A stretch of DNA of 64,000 nucleotides, taken from Roseibium sp. (GTDB lineage Bacteria; Pseudomonadota; Alphaproteobacteria; Rhizobiales; Stappiaceae). Under the pieces are notes generated by a model. That model did not search any database and was not told where the DNA came from. It saw only the letters and a program-made list of their open reading frames with translations. Both the position numbers and the translations under genes were made by a program. The stretch covers positions 62,001-126,000 of the forward strand of contig JAEPNV010000010.1 in NCBI GenBank assembly GCA_017643215.1. Direction: 5' to 3'. Of the stretch, positions 53,106-60,765 are shown one piece after another; the stretch's first letter is position 1, and each line of letters opens with the position of its first letter.

Positions 53106-53897
53106 ATGCAAATCTTGCATAAATTCATGCCGCTTCTGAGCGAACTGGCTGATTCGTCTGCCGCCGCGATCATGCCCCATTTCCGGGCCGCCTACACTGT
53201 AGAAAACAAAAGGTCTTCGGGATTCGACCCTGTTACGGTCGCGGACCGTGATGCAGAACGCGCAATGCGGGCGCTGATTCAAAAAACGCACAAGGATCAC
53301 GGCATTCTCGGCGAGGAATTCGGACCGGAAAACCTTGAGGCGGAGCACGTGTGGGTACTCGATCCGATCGACGGAACCCGCGCGTTCATTGCAGGTCTGC
53401 CAACCTGGGGCACGTTGATTGGGCTGCGTACGCTGGGCATCCCCAGTCTTGGAATGATGGCCCAGCCCTATGTCGGCGAACGGTATGCCGGCGATGGCAC
53501 GAGCGCCTGGTATGAAGGCCCGATCGGCAAAAAAAAGCTGAAAACCAGGCCTTGCGCTCACATGGCGGACGCCGTTGTGTTCACGACCACACCGGCATTG
53601 TTCACAGAGCCGGAACGGGCGGTCTATGACGCAATTGAACGGGATGTCCGGATGGCGCGTTATGGGACGGATTGTTATGGATACTGCATGGTGGCGGCCG
53701 GTCATGCGGACGCCGTGATTGAATCCGGATTGCAACCTTACGACATTGTCGCGCTTGTGCCCGTCATCGAAGGGGCCGGCGGCGTTGTCACCACTTGGGC
53801 CGGGAATCCGCCGGCAGACGGCGGGCAAATCCTGGCCAGCGGCGATCCAAGGCTCCACGATCAGCTTTTGGAACGTCTCAGCGCCGCCGCCCTCTAG
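53106..53897 (+). CDS. hisN: Histidinol-phosphatase HisN
   Basis: An IMPase-fold phosphatase of 263 residues. The DPIDGTRAFIAG motif (with arginine in place of the IMPase asparagine) and GTDCYGYCMVAAGHADAVIESGLQPYD with YDI at the C-terminal metal site match HisN, which dephosphorylates L-histidinol phosphate in histidine synthesis. SFDPVTVADRDAER-type N-terminal metal motif is present. ATG 53106. It is about 200 bases downstream of the small-RNA promoter and has no nearby his genes. Confidence 0.88.
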   Translation: MQILHKFMPLLSELADSSAAAIMPHFRAAYTVENKRSSGFDPVTVADRDAERAMRALIQKTHKDHGILGEEFGPENLEAEHVWVLDPIDGTRAFIAGLPTWGTLIGLRTLGIPSLGMMAQPYVGERYAGDGTSAWYEGPIGKKKLKTRPCAHMADAVVFTTTPALFTEPERAVYDAIERDVRMARYGTDCYGYCMVAAGHADAVIESGLQPYDIVALVPVIEGAGGVVTTWAGNPPADGGQILASGDPRLHDQLLERLSAAAL

Positions 53898-53916
53898 ATC
53901 GCGATCTGCATGAGAT

Positions 53917-54963
53917 TCAATCGTCGTTCCCTGGTATGAAGGCATCGATCGCCGCAAAAACCCGGTCCCGGTAACGATCGCGTTCCATCAGGAGTTCGTG
54001 CTCCGCGCCGGCAATTTCAACATACCCGGCGGCCTTAACCCGCGATGTGAAGTCTTCGATGGCCGGCGTCGAGACGATCCGGTCCTGACCGGCGGCAATG
54101 ACAAGACAGGGCAGTTTGACGCTTGGTCCCGCCTCTCTTGCCCGGAACCAGACCATGCATTTTGCGGCCGCGCTCAACCAGCCGAGTGTCGGCGCTCCAA
54201 CACCAAGTTCTGGCGCCTTCTCCAGGACGGCATTGAAGCGATCGAACCGGACCCGGTCACTTGTTTGGCGGTTGTCCTCGAAGGGGATGAGAATGTCGCC
54301 GTTTCCGCCCGGGACGTAGAGCCGCGCCAATCCGAGCAGGGCAAACAGCCGGACTGCCGGAAACAGCACCTTCTCGACAAATTCGGACGGTGAGCCGGGC
54401 CGGCGCCGTGCATAGGGCTCTTGATACAATCCGAAACTGGTTTTCTGCATGACGCGCCGCAGCGCGCCAAAGACATCGGGAATCCAGTGCCCGCGGGGCA
54501 GTGCGATGAGCGGCGCACAGACAACGGCCCGATCCAACATCGTCCGAAGGCGCGGCGTATCCGATAAAAGCACGGCACCGCCGGTCGAATGGGCCAGCGC
54601 GAAATGCGGGCCCGGATATTCGGCAAGCGATACGGTTTTCAAGACCGCGCGCAGGTCCTCACGGTATTGGCGAAAGGCGCGAATATGGCCCTTGCGGGCA
54701 TTGCGCAGCAGACGGTCCGAACCGCCCTGACCGCGCCAGTCAAACGCGATGACAGCAAACCCCCGCGATCGTAGGTCACCGACAACCTCGAAATACTTTT
54801 CGATGAACTCCGCGCGGCCTTGCAGGATTGTCACGGTGCCGCGGCGGACCTTACCAACGGCCGGCCAGTGCGCGTACCGGATCCGCACGCCATCCGGCGT
54901 CCGGACAAACCCGCTATGCGCGCCGGCGGGGATGGGATTGTCAGGGTGATCAACGAGGCTCAT
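53917..54963 (-). CDS. Lysophospholipase-like alpha/beta hydrolase
   Basis: A 348-residue hydrolase resembling monoacylglycerol lipases and PldB-type lysophospholipases. The conserved ILQGRAEFIEKYFEVVGDLRSRGFAVIAFDWRGQGGSDRL and the nucleophile in LAHSTGGAV (HSxGG) are visible, with the acid in AAGQDRIVS and histidine in GAEHELLMERD. Start 54963 (MSLVDHPDNP); the upstream frame to 55038 is unlikely. Located alone; converges with hisN. Confidence 0.85.
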   Translation of the reverse strand: MSLVDHPDNPIPAGAHSGFVRTPDGVRIRYAHWPAVGKVRRGTVTILQGRAEFIEKYFEVVGDLRSRGFAVIAFDWRGQGGSDRLLRNARKGHIRAFRQYREDLRAVLKTVSLAEYPGPHFALAHSTGGAVLLSDTPRLRTMLDRAVVCAPLIALPRGHWIPDVFGALRRVMQKTSFGLYQEPYARRRPGSPSEFVEKVLFPAVRLFALLGLARLYVPGGNGDILIPFEDNRQTSDRVRFDRFNAVLEKAPELGVGAPTLGWLSAAAKCMVWFRAREAGPSVKLPCLVIAAGQDRIVSTPAIEDFTSRVKAAGYVEIAGAEHELLMERDRYRDRVFAAIDAFIPGNDD

Positions 54964-55068
54964 ACAGGTGTCGCACAGGAAATGGTTCTTCCTGATAGCT
55001 CCACCGCCTGAATGGCTCAAGCAGCAAACGGGCGCCAAGGGCCGGCTGTGCGCCCCGTTTGCCCGATT

Positions 55069-55491
55069 TCACCAGCTGTAATTCCAATCAAATCCGCGTC
55101 CGACCGGTTTGCGGCGGAGGATCTCCGCCGTGCGCGCATCGACCACGAGACGCACCGGCCAGCCGCGCCAGCCGCGGGCGCGCACGATGTAAACGCCGCG
55201 CCGGCGGTCGATGATCCGGATTTTGTGGAAGCCGCGATTGCGGAGGCTGCGGCGGATCTGCCGGGGCCCCAAAGGTTCGGCATGCCAGCGCGGGCCACCG
55301 CCCCAATCCCGGCCCGGACCCTTGCGGTGATGGATCAATTGTACCGGGGCACTCGCATCGGCCGGCGCCGCGATCGCCGAGGATGACCCAAATCCAATCG
55401 AGGTTGCATTGGCCGGTGGGCCGGAAAGAACTGTGCCTGCGGCGATCAGTGCCGCAAATGCCGTTTTGCTGATTTGGGATAGGGCCGTCAT
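55069..55491 (-). CDS. Small secreted protein with PepSY-like C-terminus
   Basis: A 140-residue protein starting MTALSQISKTAFAALIAAGTVLSG with a signal peptide, then a low-complexity proline/glycine-rich stretch, and a basic C-terminus RRSLRNRGFHKIRIIDRRRGVYIVRARGWRGWPVRLVVDARTAEILRRK that resembles PepSY-like modules found in small periplasmic proteins. The start codon follows ACACAGGAGAGTGAAC. Function is unknown. Separated from the downstream gene by a 106-base gap. Confidence 0.72.
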   Translation of the reverse strand: MTALSQISKTAFAALIAAGTVLSGPPANATSIGFGSSSAIAAPADASAPVQLIHHRKGPGRDWGGGPRWHAEPLGPRQIRRSLRNRGFHKIRIIDRRRGVYIVRARGWRGWPVRLVVDARTAEILRRKPVGRGFDWNYSW

Positions 55492-55624
55492 GTTCACTCT
55501 CCTGTGTCCTCGCCCGCGAACCTGCGAGCTTGGCAGCAGTGTGGCGCGCGGACCTTGAACCCACCCGGAAGGCACTGTTCATATTCAGTTCAGGAATTGG
55601 GATCGACGTCGGTATCCGTTGGCT

Positions 55625-55653
55625 CTTGAAAGCAGCCAAGCGAGTTCCCATCT
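55625..55653 (+). promoter_or_regulatory. RpoH (sigma-32) type promoter of the small heat-shock gene
   Basis: CTTGAAA (55625-55631), 15-base spacer, CCCATCT (55647-55653), an almost perfect match to the heat-shock sigma consensus CTTGAAA...CCCATNT. It would start a transcript near 55660, about 108 bases before the heat-shock protein ATG. Confidence 0.78.
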
Positions 55654-55741
55654 CGGATTTGCAGGCGCCAAATCCGGGTCTGCAGTCATCGTTACTGGTC
55701 CCGCCAAGCAAATATGGGGGACTTCAAACGAACACCGCAGT

Positions 55742-55760
55742 GTTGCTCACAAAAGAGGAC
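55742..55760 (+). promoter_or_regulatory. ROSE-like RNA thermometer hairpin
   Basis: GTTGCTC (55742-55748) pairs with GAGGAC (55755-55760) around ACAAAA, covering the ribosome binding site AGAGGA; one G in UUGCU is unpaired. A UUGCU segment with an unpaired G facing the Shine-Dalgarno sequence is the signature of the ROSE thermometers in rhizobial small heat-shock mRNAs, which melt at high temperature. Confidence 0.6.
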
Positions 55761-55767
55761 ATGAACC

Positions 55768-56214
55768 ATGCGTCATTTTGATTTCTCCCCCCTTTATCGA
55801 TCCACGGTCGGCTTCGACCGGTTGTTCTCGATGCTCGATGCGGCCAATGCCGAAACCCCGAGCTATCCGCCCTACAACATTGAACGGACCGGCGAAAACG
55901 CCTACCGCATCACAATGGCGGTCGCCGGCTTCAGTGACGCCGATCTGAGCGTCGAGGCGAAGGAACACGCGCTCACCATCAAGGGCGAAAAAGCCGAGGA
56001 TGATGGCGACCGCGAAGTTCTTCATCGCGGCATCGCATCCCGCGCGTTTGAGCGCCGGTTCCAGCTCGCTGAATTCATGCGCGTTGATGGCGCCCACCTG
56101 GAAAACGGCCTGCTGCACATTGATCTGGTGCGCGAACTGCCGGAAGCCATGAAGCCGCGCAGGATTGAAATCGGCTCCGGATCGGCCAAGCAGATCGAAA
56201 CGAAAGCCCAATAA
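55768..56214 (+). CDS. Small heat-shock protein (Hsp20/IbpA family)
   Basis: An ATP-independent holdase of 148 residues. The alpha-crystallin domain spans about residues 32-128, with YNIERTGENAYRITMAVAGFSDADLSVEAKEHALTIKGEK and GIASRAFERRFQLAEFMRVDGAHLENGLLHIDLVRELPE (AFERRFQL is the class A signature). The C-terminal IxI-type motif is RIEIG. Start ATG 55768 with a ribosome binding site inside a ROSE-like hairpin and an RpoH promoter upstream, so expression is expected to respond to heat at two levels. Confidence 0.93.
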   Translation: MRHFDFSPLYRSTVGFDRLFSMLDAANAETPSYPPYNIERTGENAYRITMAVAGFSDADLSVEAKEHALTIKGEKAEDDGDREVLHRGIASRAFERRFQLAEFMRVDGAHLENGLLHIDLVRELPEAMKPRRIEIGSGSAKQIETKAQ

Positions 56215-56289
56215 GACTTTCAATCCAACAGCACCATGTTGTGCGGGCGCCCGGAACAAAGGGCGCCCGATTTCATATGGGCGAACGGC

Positions 56290-57342
56290 TTACGCCGCCA
56301 CGTGCGCGAGGAAGGCGTCGACGTCCGCTGGCGGTGTCGCAAAGCTCGTGACCATCCGAACCATCACTTCGTCCGGCCCCGGCGCATCTTCTGCGCTCAG
56401 GGATTTCGCCGGCCATTCGTAAAAGCGGGCACCGGCGGCCTGAAGGCGTTCAAATGTCGAGCGTCTGAGAACCGGAAACAGCTCGTTTGCCTCAACCGGC
56501 CAGGGGAACCGGCCACCCGCCCGCTGAATGCCGACGGCGAGCTGACGCGCCATCGCGTTGGCATGTTCGGCGGACGTCAACCAAGCTTCATTCCGCAGAT
56601 AACCATCGAATTGCGCGGCGACAAACCGGCTCTTGGAAAACAAATGCCCGGCGCGCTTGCGCAAATACTCAAAGCCGCGCGCTGCTTCCAAGTCAAAAAA
56701 CACCACCGCTTCGGCGCACCAGCAACCGTTTTTGGTCGCCCCGAACGACACGACATCGACCCCGGACTTCCAGGTCATGTCCGCCGGACTGACGCCAAGC
56801 GAAACCACCGCATTCGCGAACCGGGCACCATCCATGTGAAGCGGAACGCCCCGCGAGGCGGCCACGTGCTTCAAAGCCTGGATCTCTTTGAGTTGATAGA
56901 CGGTGCCGCTTTCCGTCGCCTGGGTGACGGAGACAGCGGCGACCTGTCCGTGATGGACCACGCCATCAGGGAACGCGGCTATGGCATCCCATAAATCCGA
57001 AGCGCGCATTTTTCCGGCAGGCCCGGGCACGCTCACCAGTTTGCCGCCGCCGGTCATGAACTCGGGACAGCCGCATTCGTCCACCTGGATGTGCGCATCC
57101 GGATGGCAGAAGATCGCGCCACCCGGCTTTGCATAGGCTGAAAGCGCCAGCGCGTTCGCCGCCGACCCGGTCGCGACGAAGAAGACAGCCACATCGCGCT
57201 CGAACAGATCGCAAAACTGCCGGGTTACGCTTTCAGTGAGTGGATCGGCGCCGTAGGCGGGCGCGATCCCGGTGTTGTGACGGGCCAAAGCCTCCATAAC
57301 CGGATCCATGGCGCCGGCCCAATTGTCGCTCGCAAAGTTCAT
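56290..57342 (-). CDS. ltaE: Low-specificity L-threonine aldolase
   Basis: A PLP enzyme of 350 residues that cleaves L-threonine or L-allo-threonine to glycine and acetaldehyde. The PLP lysine is Lys204 in SFGATKNG; other markers are FASDNWAGAMDPVMEAL, TGSAANALAL and HMDGARFANA. The start MNFASDN is family-typical. It is 47 bases downstream of bufD on the same strand and could be reached by readthrough from the buf operon, but the functional link is unclear. Confidence 0.9.
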   Translation of the reverse strand: MNFASDNWAGAMDPVMEALARHNTGIAPAYGADPLTESVTRQFCDLFERDVAVFFVATGSAANALALSAYAKPGGAIFCHPDAHIQVDECGCPEFMTGGGKLVSVPGPAGKMRASDLWDAIAAFPDGVVHHGQVAAVSVTQATESGTVYQLKEIQALKHVAASRGVPLHMDGARFANAVVSLGVSPADMTWKSGVDVVSFGATKNGCWCAEAVVFFDLEAARGFEYLRKRAGHLFSKSRFVAAQFDGYLRNEAWLTSAEHANAMARQLAVGIQRAGGRFPWPVEANELFPVLRRSTFERLQAAGARFYEWPAKSLSAEDAPGPDEVMVRMVTSFATPPADVDAFLAHVAA

Positions 57343-57389
57343 GACCTGCCGTTTAATCCGCTTTGACGGACAGCGGCAAGATCATGCCG

Positions 57390-57974
57390 TCAATAATATC
57401 GCTCGCGCTTGCGGTAGTAGGAGCCCAGGAACGCATCGACGGACACAAACCCCGGCCCCTTCAGCACCGGCACGAGAAGCACAAAGATCCACAACAAGCG
57501 CTGATCGGCGATCGTGGAGGCGGGATTGCCTTCAAACAACGCTCCGATCGAGGCCGCGTCCAAACCATGGCCAGTGATATCGACATAGCTCATGACCAGG
57601 ATGAACACGATCATTCCAAGGCTCGCCGCCCGGGTGAACAGCCCGATCACCACCATGATCGGCAAAAGGAACTCCGCCCACGTGCCCAACAGCACGATCA
57701 AGCCATAGGGGAAAAACGCGACCTGGCTTGGATCGTAGCTCACCTGTTCCATGAGCGTTGGCAGGATCTGGGCATAGGCGCCGGCGCTGGGAGCCAAAAA
57801 TCCAAAAAACCCGTCCCCGAGTTTTGTGAGACCGGACTTCCAGAAATATGCAAAAAGAACACTGGCAAACACAAACCGCGCGAACAATCCGAGCAACCAG
57901 CCGTCCGTCAGGCGCTCGAGCCCGCCGAACACGCCCGTATAAAGCCGGACCAAAAATGCAATCAAACTGCTCAT
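57390..57974 (-). CDS. bufD: DoxX-family membrane protein of the bufferin operon
   Basis: A 194-residue membrane protein with about four helices, with LGDGFFGFLAPSAGAYAQILP, FAYFWKSGLTKLGDGF and LLPIMVVIGLFTRAASLGM, matching the DoxX family. Start 57974 with AAGGGGGG just upstream and a four-base overlap with bufC (ATGA). In the described buf/hvf clusters a DoxX protein accompanies the peptide and its modifying enzymes and is thought to assist redox or membrane functions. The last gene of the operon; ltaE follows. Confidence 0.85.
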   Translation of the reverse strand: MSSLIAFLVRLYTGVFGGLERLTDGWLLGLFARFVFASVLFAYFWKSGLTKLGDGFFGFLAPSAGAYAQILPTLMEQVSYDPSQVAFFPYGLIVLLGTWAEFLLPIMVVIGLFTRAASLGMIVFILVMSYVDITGHGLDAASIGALFEGNPASTIADQRLLWIFVLLVPVLKGPGFVSVDAFLGSYYRKRERYY

Positions 57975-58816
57975 AATGCCCCCCTTGTGGCATCGTCTTT
58001 CGCTGAAAGATGTCCTTGTCCATTGTCGGGAACAAGAGCGGAAAAAACACCGGCGGAAAGTGCAGTCTGCAAGCACACCGGCAGTTGGAATTCGGGAGCC
58101 GCGGTCAATGCGCGGCCTGCTGCATCTTCAAGCGCCGCGCCGTCGAACAACGCCTCGAGGAATGCGGCGCCGCCCGGCGGAAGGCACAAAAGATCCACCT
58201 CAATTTCTGGCCGGGCGACCAGCACATCCTGGCCCTCCTGCATGTCGACGGCGGGCGGGTCGTCGGGTGCAAACCGGTTGGCCTGGATGAGGCTATAAAT
58301 GGGCCATGGCGATGAGATCAGTCTTGCTGCCGGATGACGCTCAATTCGCACCTGGCCAACTGCGTCGGGCGCGACGTCGCCCAAGACGGCCGGATCGAGC
58401 GGTTCGGCATCGGCCGCATGATAGGATTGCAGCCAGGCCCATTCCAACCGTCCGACGTCGGCGATGTAAGGATAGGCTTGAAGCGGCGGAAATCCTGCCA
58501 TGAAGTTCGGAAAACTCTTCCCATACCAGATCAGGACCGGCGATGTCGGCGGATGGTGGACAATATACTCACGGGCCAGCGCGCCAAAATACCCATCGCC
58601 CAGGAGCCTCCGGACGGCAACGAACGTATCGCCCAGCGCCTCAATCAGGCTGACAATCACGTTGTTTCGGTAGACGTTGAACCGTTTCGGCGCCGGCTTG
58701 CCATCAGGCCCGATCACCCCGTCCGGCGATGGCAGGCTGGCATCGAGAAGCGCCTGTCCGAAGTCGCCGTTCCCGTCGGGCGCCTTCCTTTCGCGGGAAA
58801 TCCGGTCAGCTTGCAT
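57971..58816 (-). CDS. bufC: MNIO partner protein (DUF2063, BufC/HvfC)
   Basis: A 281-residue DUF2063 protein. It starts [15 protein letters not shown] and has the DUF2063 core [59 protein letters not shown]. This family docks the precursor peptide to the DUF692 oxidase. Start overlaps the end of bufB by eleven bases, and the bufD start overlaps its stop, so translation is coupled through the three genes. Confidence 0.9.
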   Translation of the reverse strand: MQADRISRERKAPDGNGDFGQALLDASLPSPDGVIGPDGKPAPKRFNVYRNNVIVSLIEALGDTFVAVRRLLGDGYFGALAREYIVHHPPTSPVLIWYGKSFPNFMAGFPPLQAYPYIADVGRLEWAWLQSYHAADAEPLDPAVLGDVAPDAVGQVRIERHPAARLISSPWPIYSLIQANRFAPDDPPAVDMQEGQDVLVARPEIEVDLLCLPPGGAAFLEALFDGAALEDAAGRALTAAPEFQLPVCLQTALSAGVFSALVPDNGQGHLSAKDDATRGAL

Positions 58817-59696
58817 GTTTGAGGTCGGCCGGGACTGCTTGGGTCAAGATGGTGTCGGCGGCCTGGACCTGACTGTATAGAACCGGCCAGGCGGGCACAT
58901 CATTGTCCCATTCCACCAGCGTCGGGAACGCGCCGCATCGGCCGATAACGCTCTCATACAGGGCCCAAACGGCCACATCCACTTCGCGGTCATGGGCATC
59001 GATCAACAAAGGCCGTCCTTCATCGTCCTCATCCGGCGCATGACCGCCAAGATGGATTTCTCCGACCTTGTCCATCGGGAAAGCGGCAAGATAGTCGATC
59101 GGGTCCTGGCGGTGATTGGTGCATGAGACATAGACGTTGTTGACATCAAGCAGCAGCCCGCAGCCGGTCTTTCGAACGATTTCGGTCAGAAACTCGATCT
59201 CACCCATGGTACTGCGTTCGAAGGCCACGTAGGTCGACGGGTTTTCCAAAAGCATTTGCCGGCCGATCACGTCCTGAACGTCGTCAATGTGATCGCACAC
59301 GCGTTGTAACGTTTCCGCGTCATAGGGCACAGGCAGAAGATCATTGAAATAGATCGTGTCGTGCGTGGACCAGGCCAGGTGTTCGGAAAAAAGCCCCGGC
59401 TCGTAGCGTTCGTTGAGGACTTTCAACCGCATGAGGTGGTCCCGGTCGAGCGGGTTTTCCCCGCCGATCGACAGGCCCACTCCGTGAAGCGACAACGGAT
59501 ACTGTTCGCGAACCGCTTCCAGCGCCCTGTGCGGCGCGCCGCCGTCGCCCATATAGTTTTCCGCATGGACCTCGAAAAACCCGACATCCGGAAGCTCGTC
59601 CAGAATGAGCGGAATATGCTCGCCCTTCAAACCAGCGCCCGCGCGCGCGGGGACGGTGTGATGGATACGGTTCGAGCTGGGGAGTGGAGCGGCCAT
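58806..59696 (-). CDS. bufB: MNIO (DUF692) multinuclear iron oxidase, BufB-like
   Basis: A 296-residue DUF692 protein with the TIM-barrel iron ligands of the MNIO family visible in order: [70 protein letters not shown] and LVEWDNDVP. These supply His, Glu, Asp and Asn ligands to two or three irons. Described members convert cysteines in a small partner peptide to thiooxazoles. The start 59696 is 138 bases from bufA; a stable hairpin lies in that gap. Confidence 0.93.
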   Translation of the reverse strand: MAAPLPSSNRIHHTVPARAGAGLKGEHIPLILDELPDVGFFEVHAENYMGDGGAPHRALEAVREQYPLSLHGVGLSIGGENPLDRDHLMRLKVLNERYEPGLFSEHLAWSTHDTIYFNDLLPVPYDAETLQRVCDHIDDVQDVIGRQMLLENPSTYVAFERSTMGEIEFLTEIVRKTGCGLLLDVNNVYVSCTNHRQDPIDYLAAFPMDKVGEIHLGGHAPDEDDEGRPLLIDAHDREVDVAVWALYESVIGRCGAFPTLVEWDNDVPAWPVLYSQVQAADTILTQAVPADLKHAS

Positions 59697-59769
59697 GGTT
59701 TTGTCGCCATGTTACCGGGCCATGCGCATCGCTAGGCGCGGCCGGTGATGGAAGGAGGGCATTTGGCGG

Positions 59770-59793
59770 CCGGGCGGACCGAAGCCCGCCCGG
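59770..59793 (-). promoter_or_regulatory. UUCG-tetraloop hairpin between bufA and bufB
   Basis: On the minus strand a ten-base stem CCGGGCGGGC with GTCCGCCCGG (one G-U) is closed by TTCG, the exceptionally stable cUUCGg tetraloop. No T-run follows, so it is not a terminator. It is positioned to protect the bufA message from 3' decay or to slow readthrough, giving more peptide than enzyme. Confidence 0.6.
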
Positions 59794-59834
59794 ATCGAAA
59801 GTCCATCATATGCGCGCGCGATCAGGCGGCCAGT

Positions 59835-60155
59835 TTAGGCCTGCGGCAGATCGCGGTCGAGTTCGGTCAAGGAACCTTGGCGGCCGTCCGGAAGCGCAAA
59901 GTCTCCGCCGGCGGTTCCGAATTTCACGCAATCGCCCTTCGGCACCAGTGTCCAGGCATTGCCCTGATAGTCGACCGTTGAAGATCCCGCGCACGTCGTG
60001 CCCGGGCCGGCCTTACAATCGTTTTTGCCCTTTAGCGAAATGCCGTAGCACTTTTCTTTTGCCTGCGCGTGAGCGGGCGTGGTCACCGACAATCCGGCGA
60101 CGGCAGTTGCAACAGCACCGGCAACGAGGGCCGCGGACATTGCCTTGTTTTTCAT
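59835..60155 (-). CDS. bufA1: Bufferin-type precursor peptide (DUF2282)
   Basis: A 106-residue secreted peptide. A signal peptide (residues 1-31, ending THAQ-type PAHAQ) precedes a small domain with four cysteines: C36 (EKCYG), C47 (KNDCK), C55 (TTCAG) and C76 (GDCVKFG). The pattern C-x10-C-x7-C-x20-C and ACAGSS...DYQGNAW...PKGDC is that of DUF2282/BufA1 peptides, whose cysteines are post-translationally modified by the MNIO and which bind copper. GAGGAGA lies upstream of ATG 60155. It heads the operon bufA-bufB-bufC-bufD. Confidence 0.9.
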   Translation of the reverse strand: MKNKAMSAALVAGAVATAVAGLSVTTPAHAQAKEKCYGISLKGKNDCKAGPGTTCAGSSTVDYQGNAWTLVPKGDCVKFGTAGGDFALPDGRQGSLTELDRDLPQA

Positions 60156-60356
60156 CACATTCTCCTCAACGGTCAAACTGGTGTCATGGTTCGGCGGGCG
60201 CAGTGTCCGATATGCCCGCCGTGCTGCAGAAGATGGTCAGTTCCAAGATCAATGGGAAATCAAACGCCTGTGACTCCCGCGGCATCAAACAGCAGCATCG
60301 CCGAGATTGCGCAATATTGTTGCACAAACCTACCACGAAAGGACCTTTCGGAGAAC

Positions 60357-60386
60357 TTGGCACGGCGACGATGAAACAATTATAAT
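60357..60386 (+). promoter_or_regulatory. Sigma-70-like promoter upstream of gltB leader
   Basis: TTGGCA (60357-60362), 18-base spacer, TATAAT (60381-60386), one mismatch from the bacterial consensus. It would start a transcript near 60393, leaving a leader of about 370 bases before gltB. This is the best promoter-like sequence found in the window. Confidence 0.55.
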
Positions 60387-60451
60387 CCGGCCCAAAATAA
60401 ACGGACTTGCCCCGGCGGGTGAAATCTGGCATGGTCGCGCCGCTCGGAATA

Positions 60452-60598
60452 GGACAGGACCACTGTCCCTTTTATGACTGAACGGCGCGGAGACGTCGAA
60501 GGACATTCGGAGGAACAACCGGGCAGGACCCGTTGGCATCGGAACCGATGCCTGACACCGCGAAAGCAGACGCTTTCGGCAGTGGCACTGGCCACTGC
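60452..60598 (+). promoter_or_regulatory. Hairpin array in gltB leader
   Basis: Four perfect stem-loops lie between the promoter and gltB: GGACAG/CTGTCC (60452-60468), GGCATCGG/CCGATGCC (60535-60552), CGAAAGC/GCTTTCG (60561-60578) and GCAGTGGC/GCCACTGC (60579-60598); the last three are almost contiguous. The 610-base gap 60156-60765 has no other supported gene. The array could be a cis-acting regulatory RNA for gltB or a separate small RNA. Confidence 0.5.
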
Positions 60599-60765
60599 GT
60601 CATTGAGGGCGGTTCGCTTTATGGGGGCGGAGCGTTAAATACTTCGGCAGAGCCGCGGCCAATGGCCAAGGTCGTCGCACGAGCCGCGTTCCTGACAGGA
60701 TCGCGACCCGAACGGGACCCGACGCTGTTGTGACCGATTGAGACGGCAAATTTGTGAGGGCGCAC

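Noticed and set aside
60219..60244. GGAAC-N17-ACGG on the minus strand before bufA, as an ECF promoter
   Set aside because: The -10 element does not match CGTT/CGTC and the spacing is generic; the evidence is too weak to name a sigma factor.
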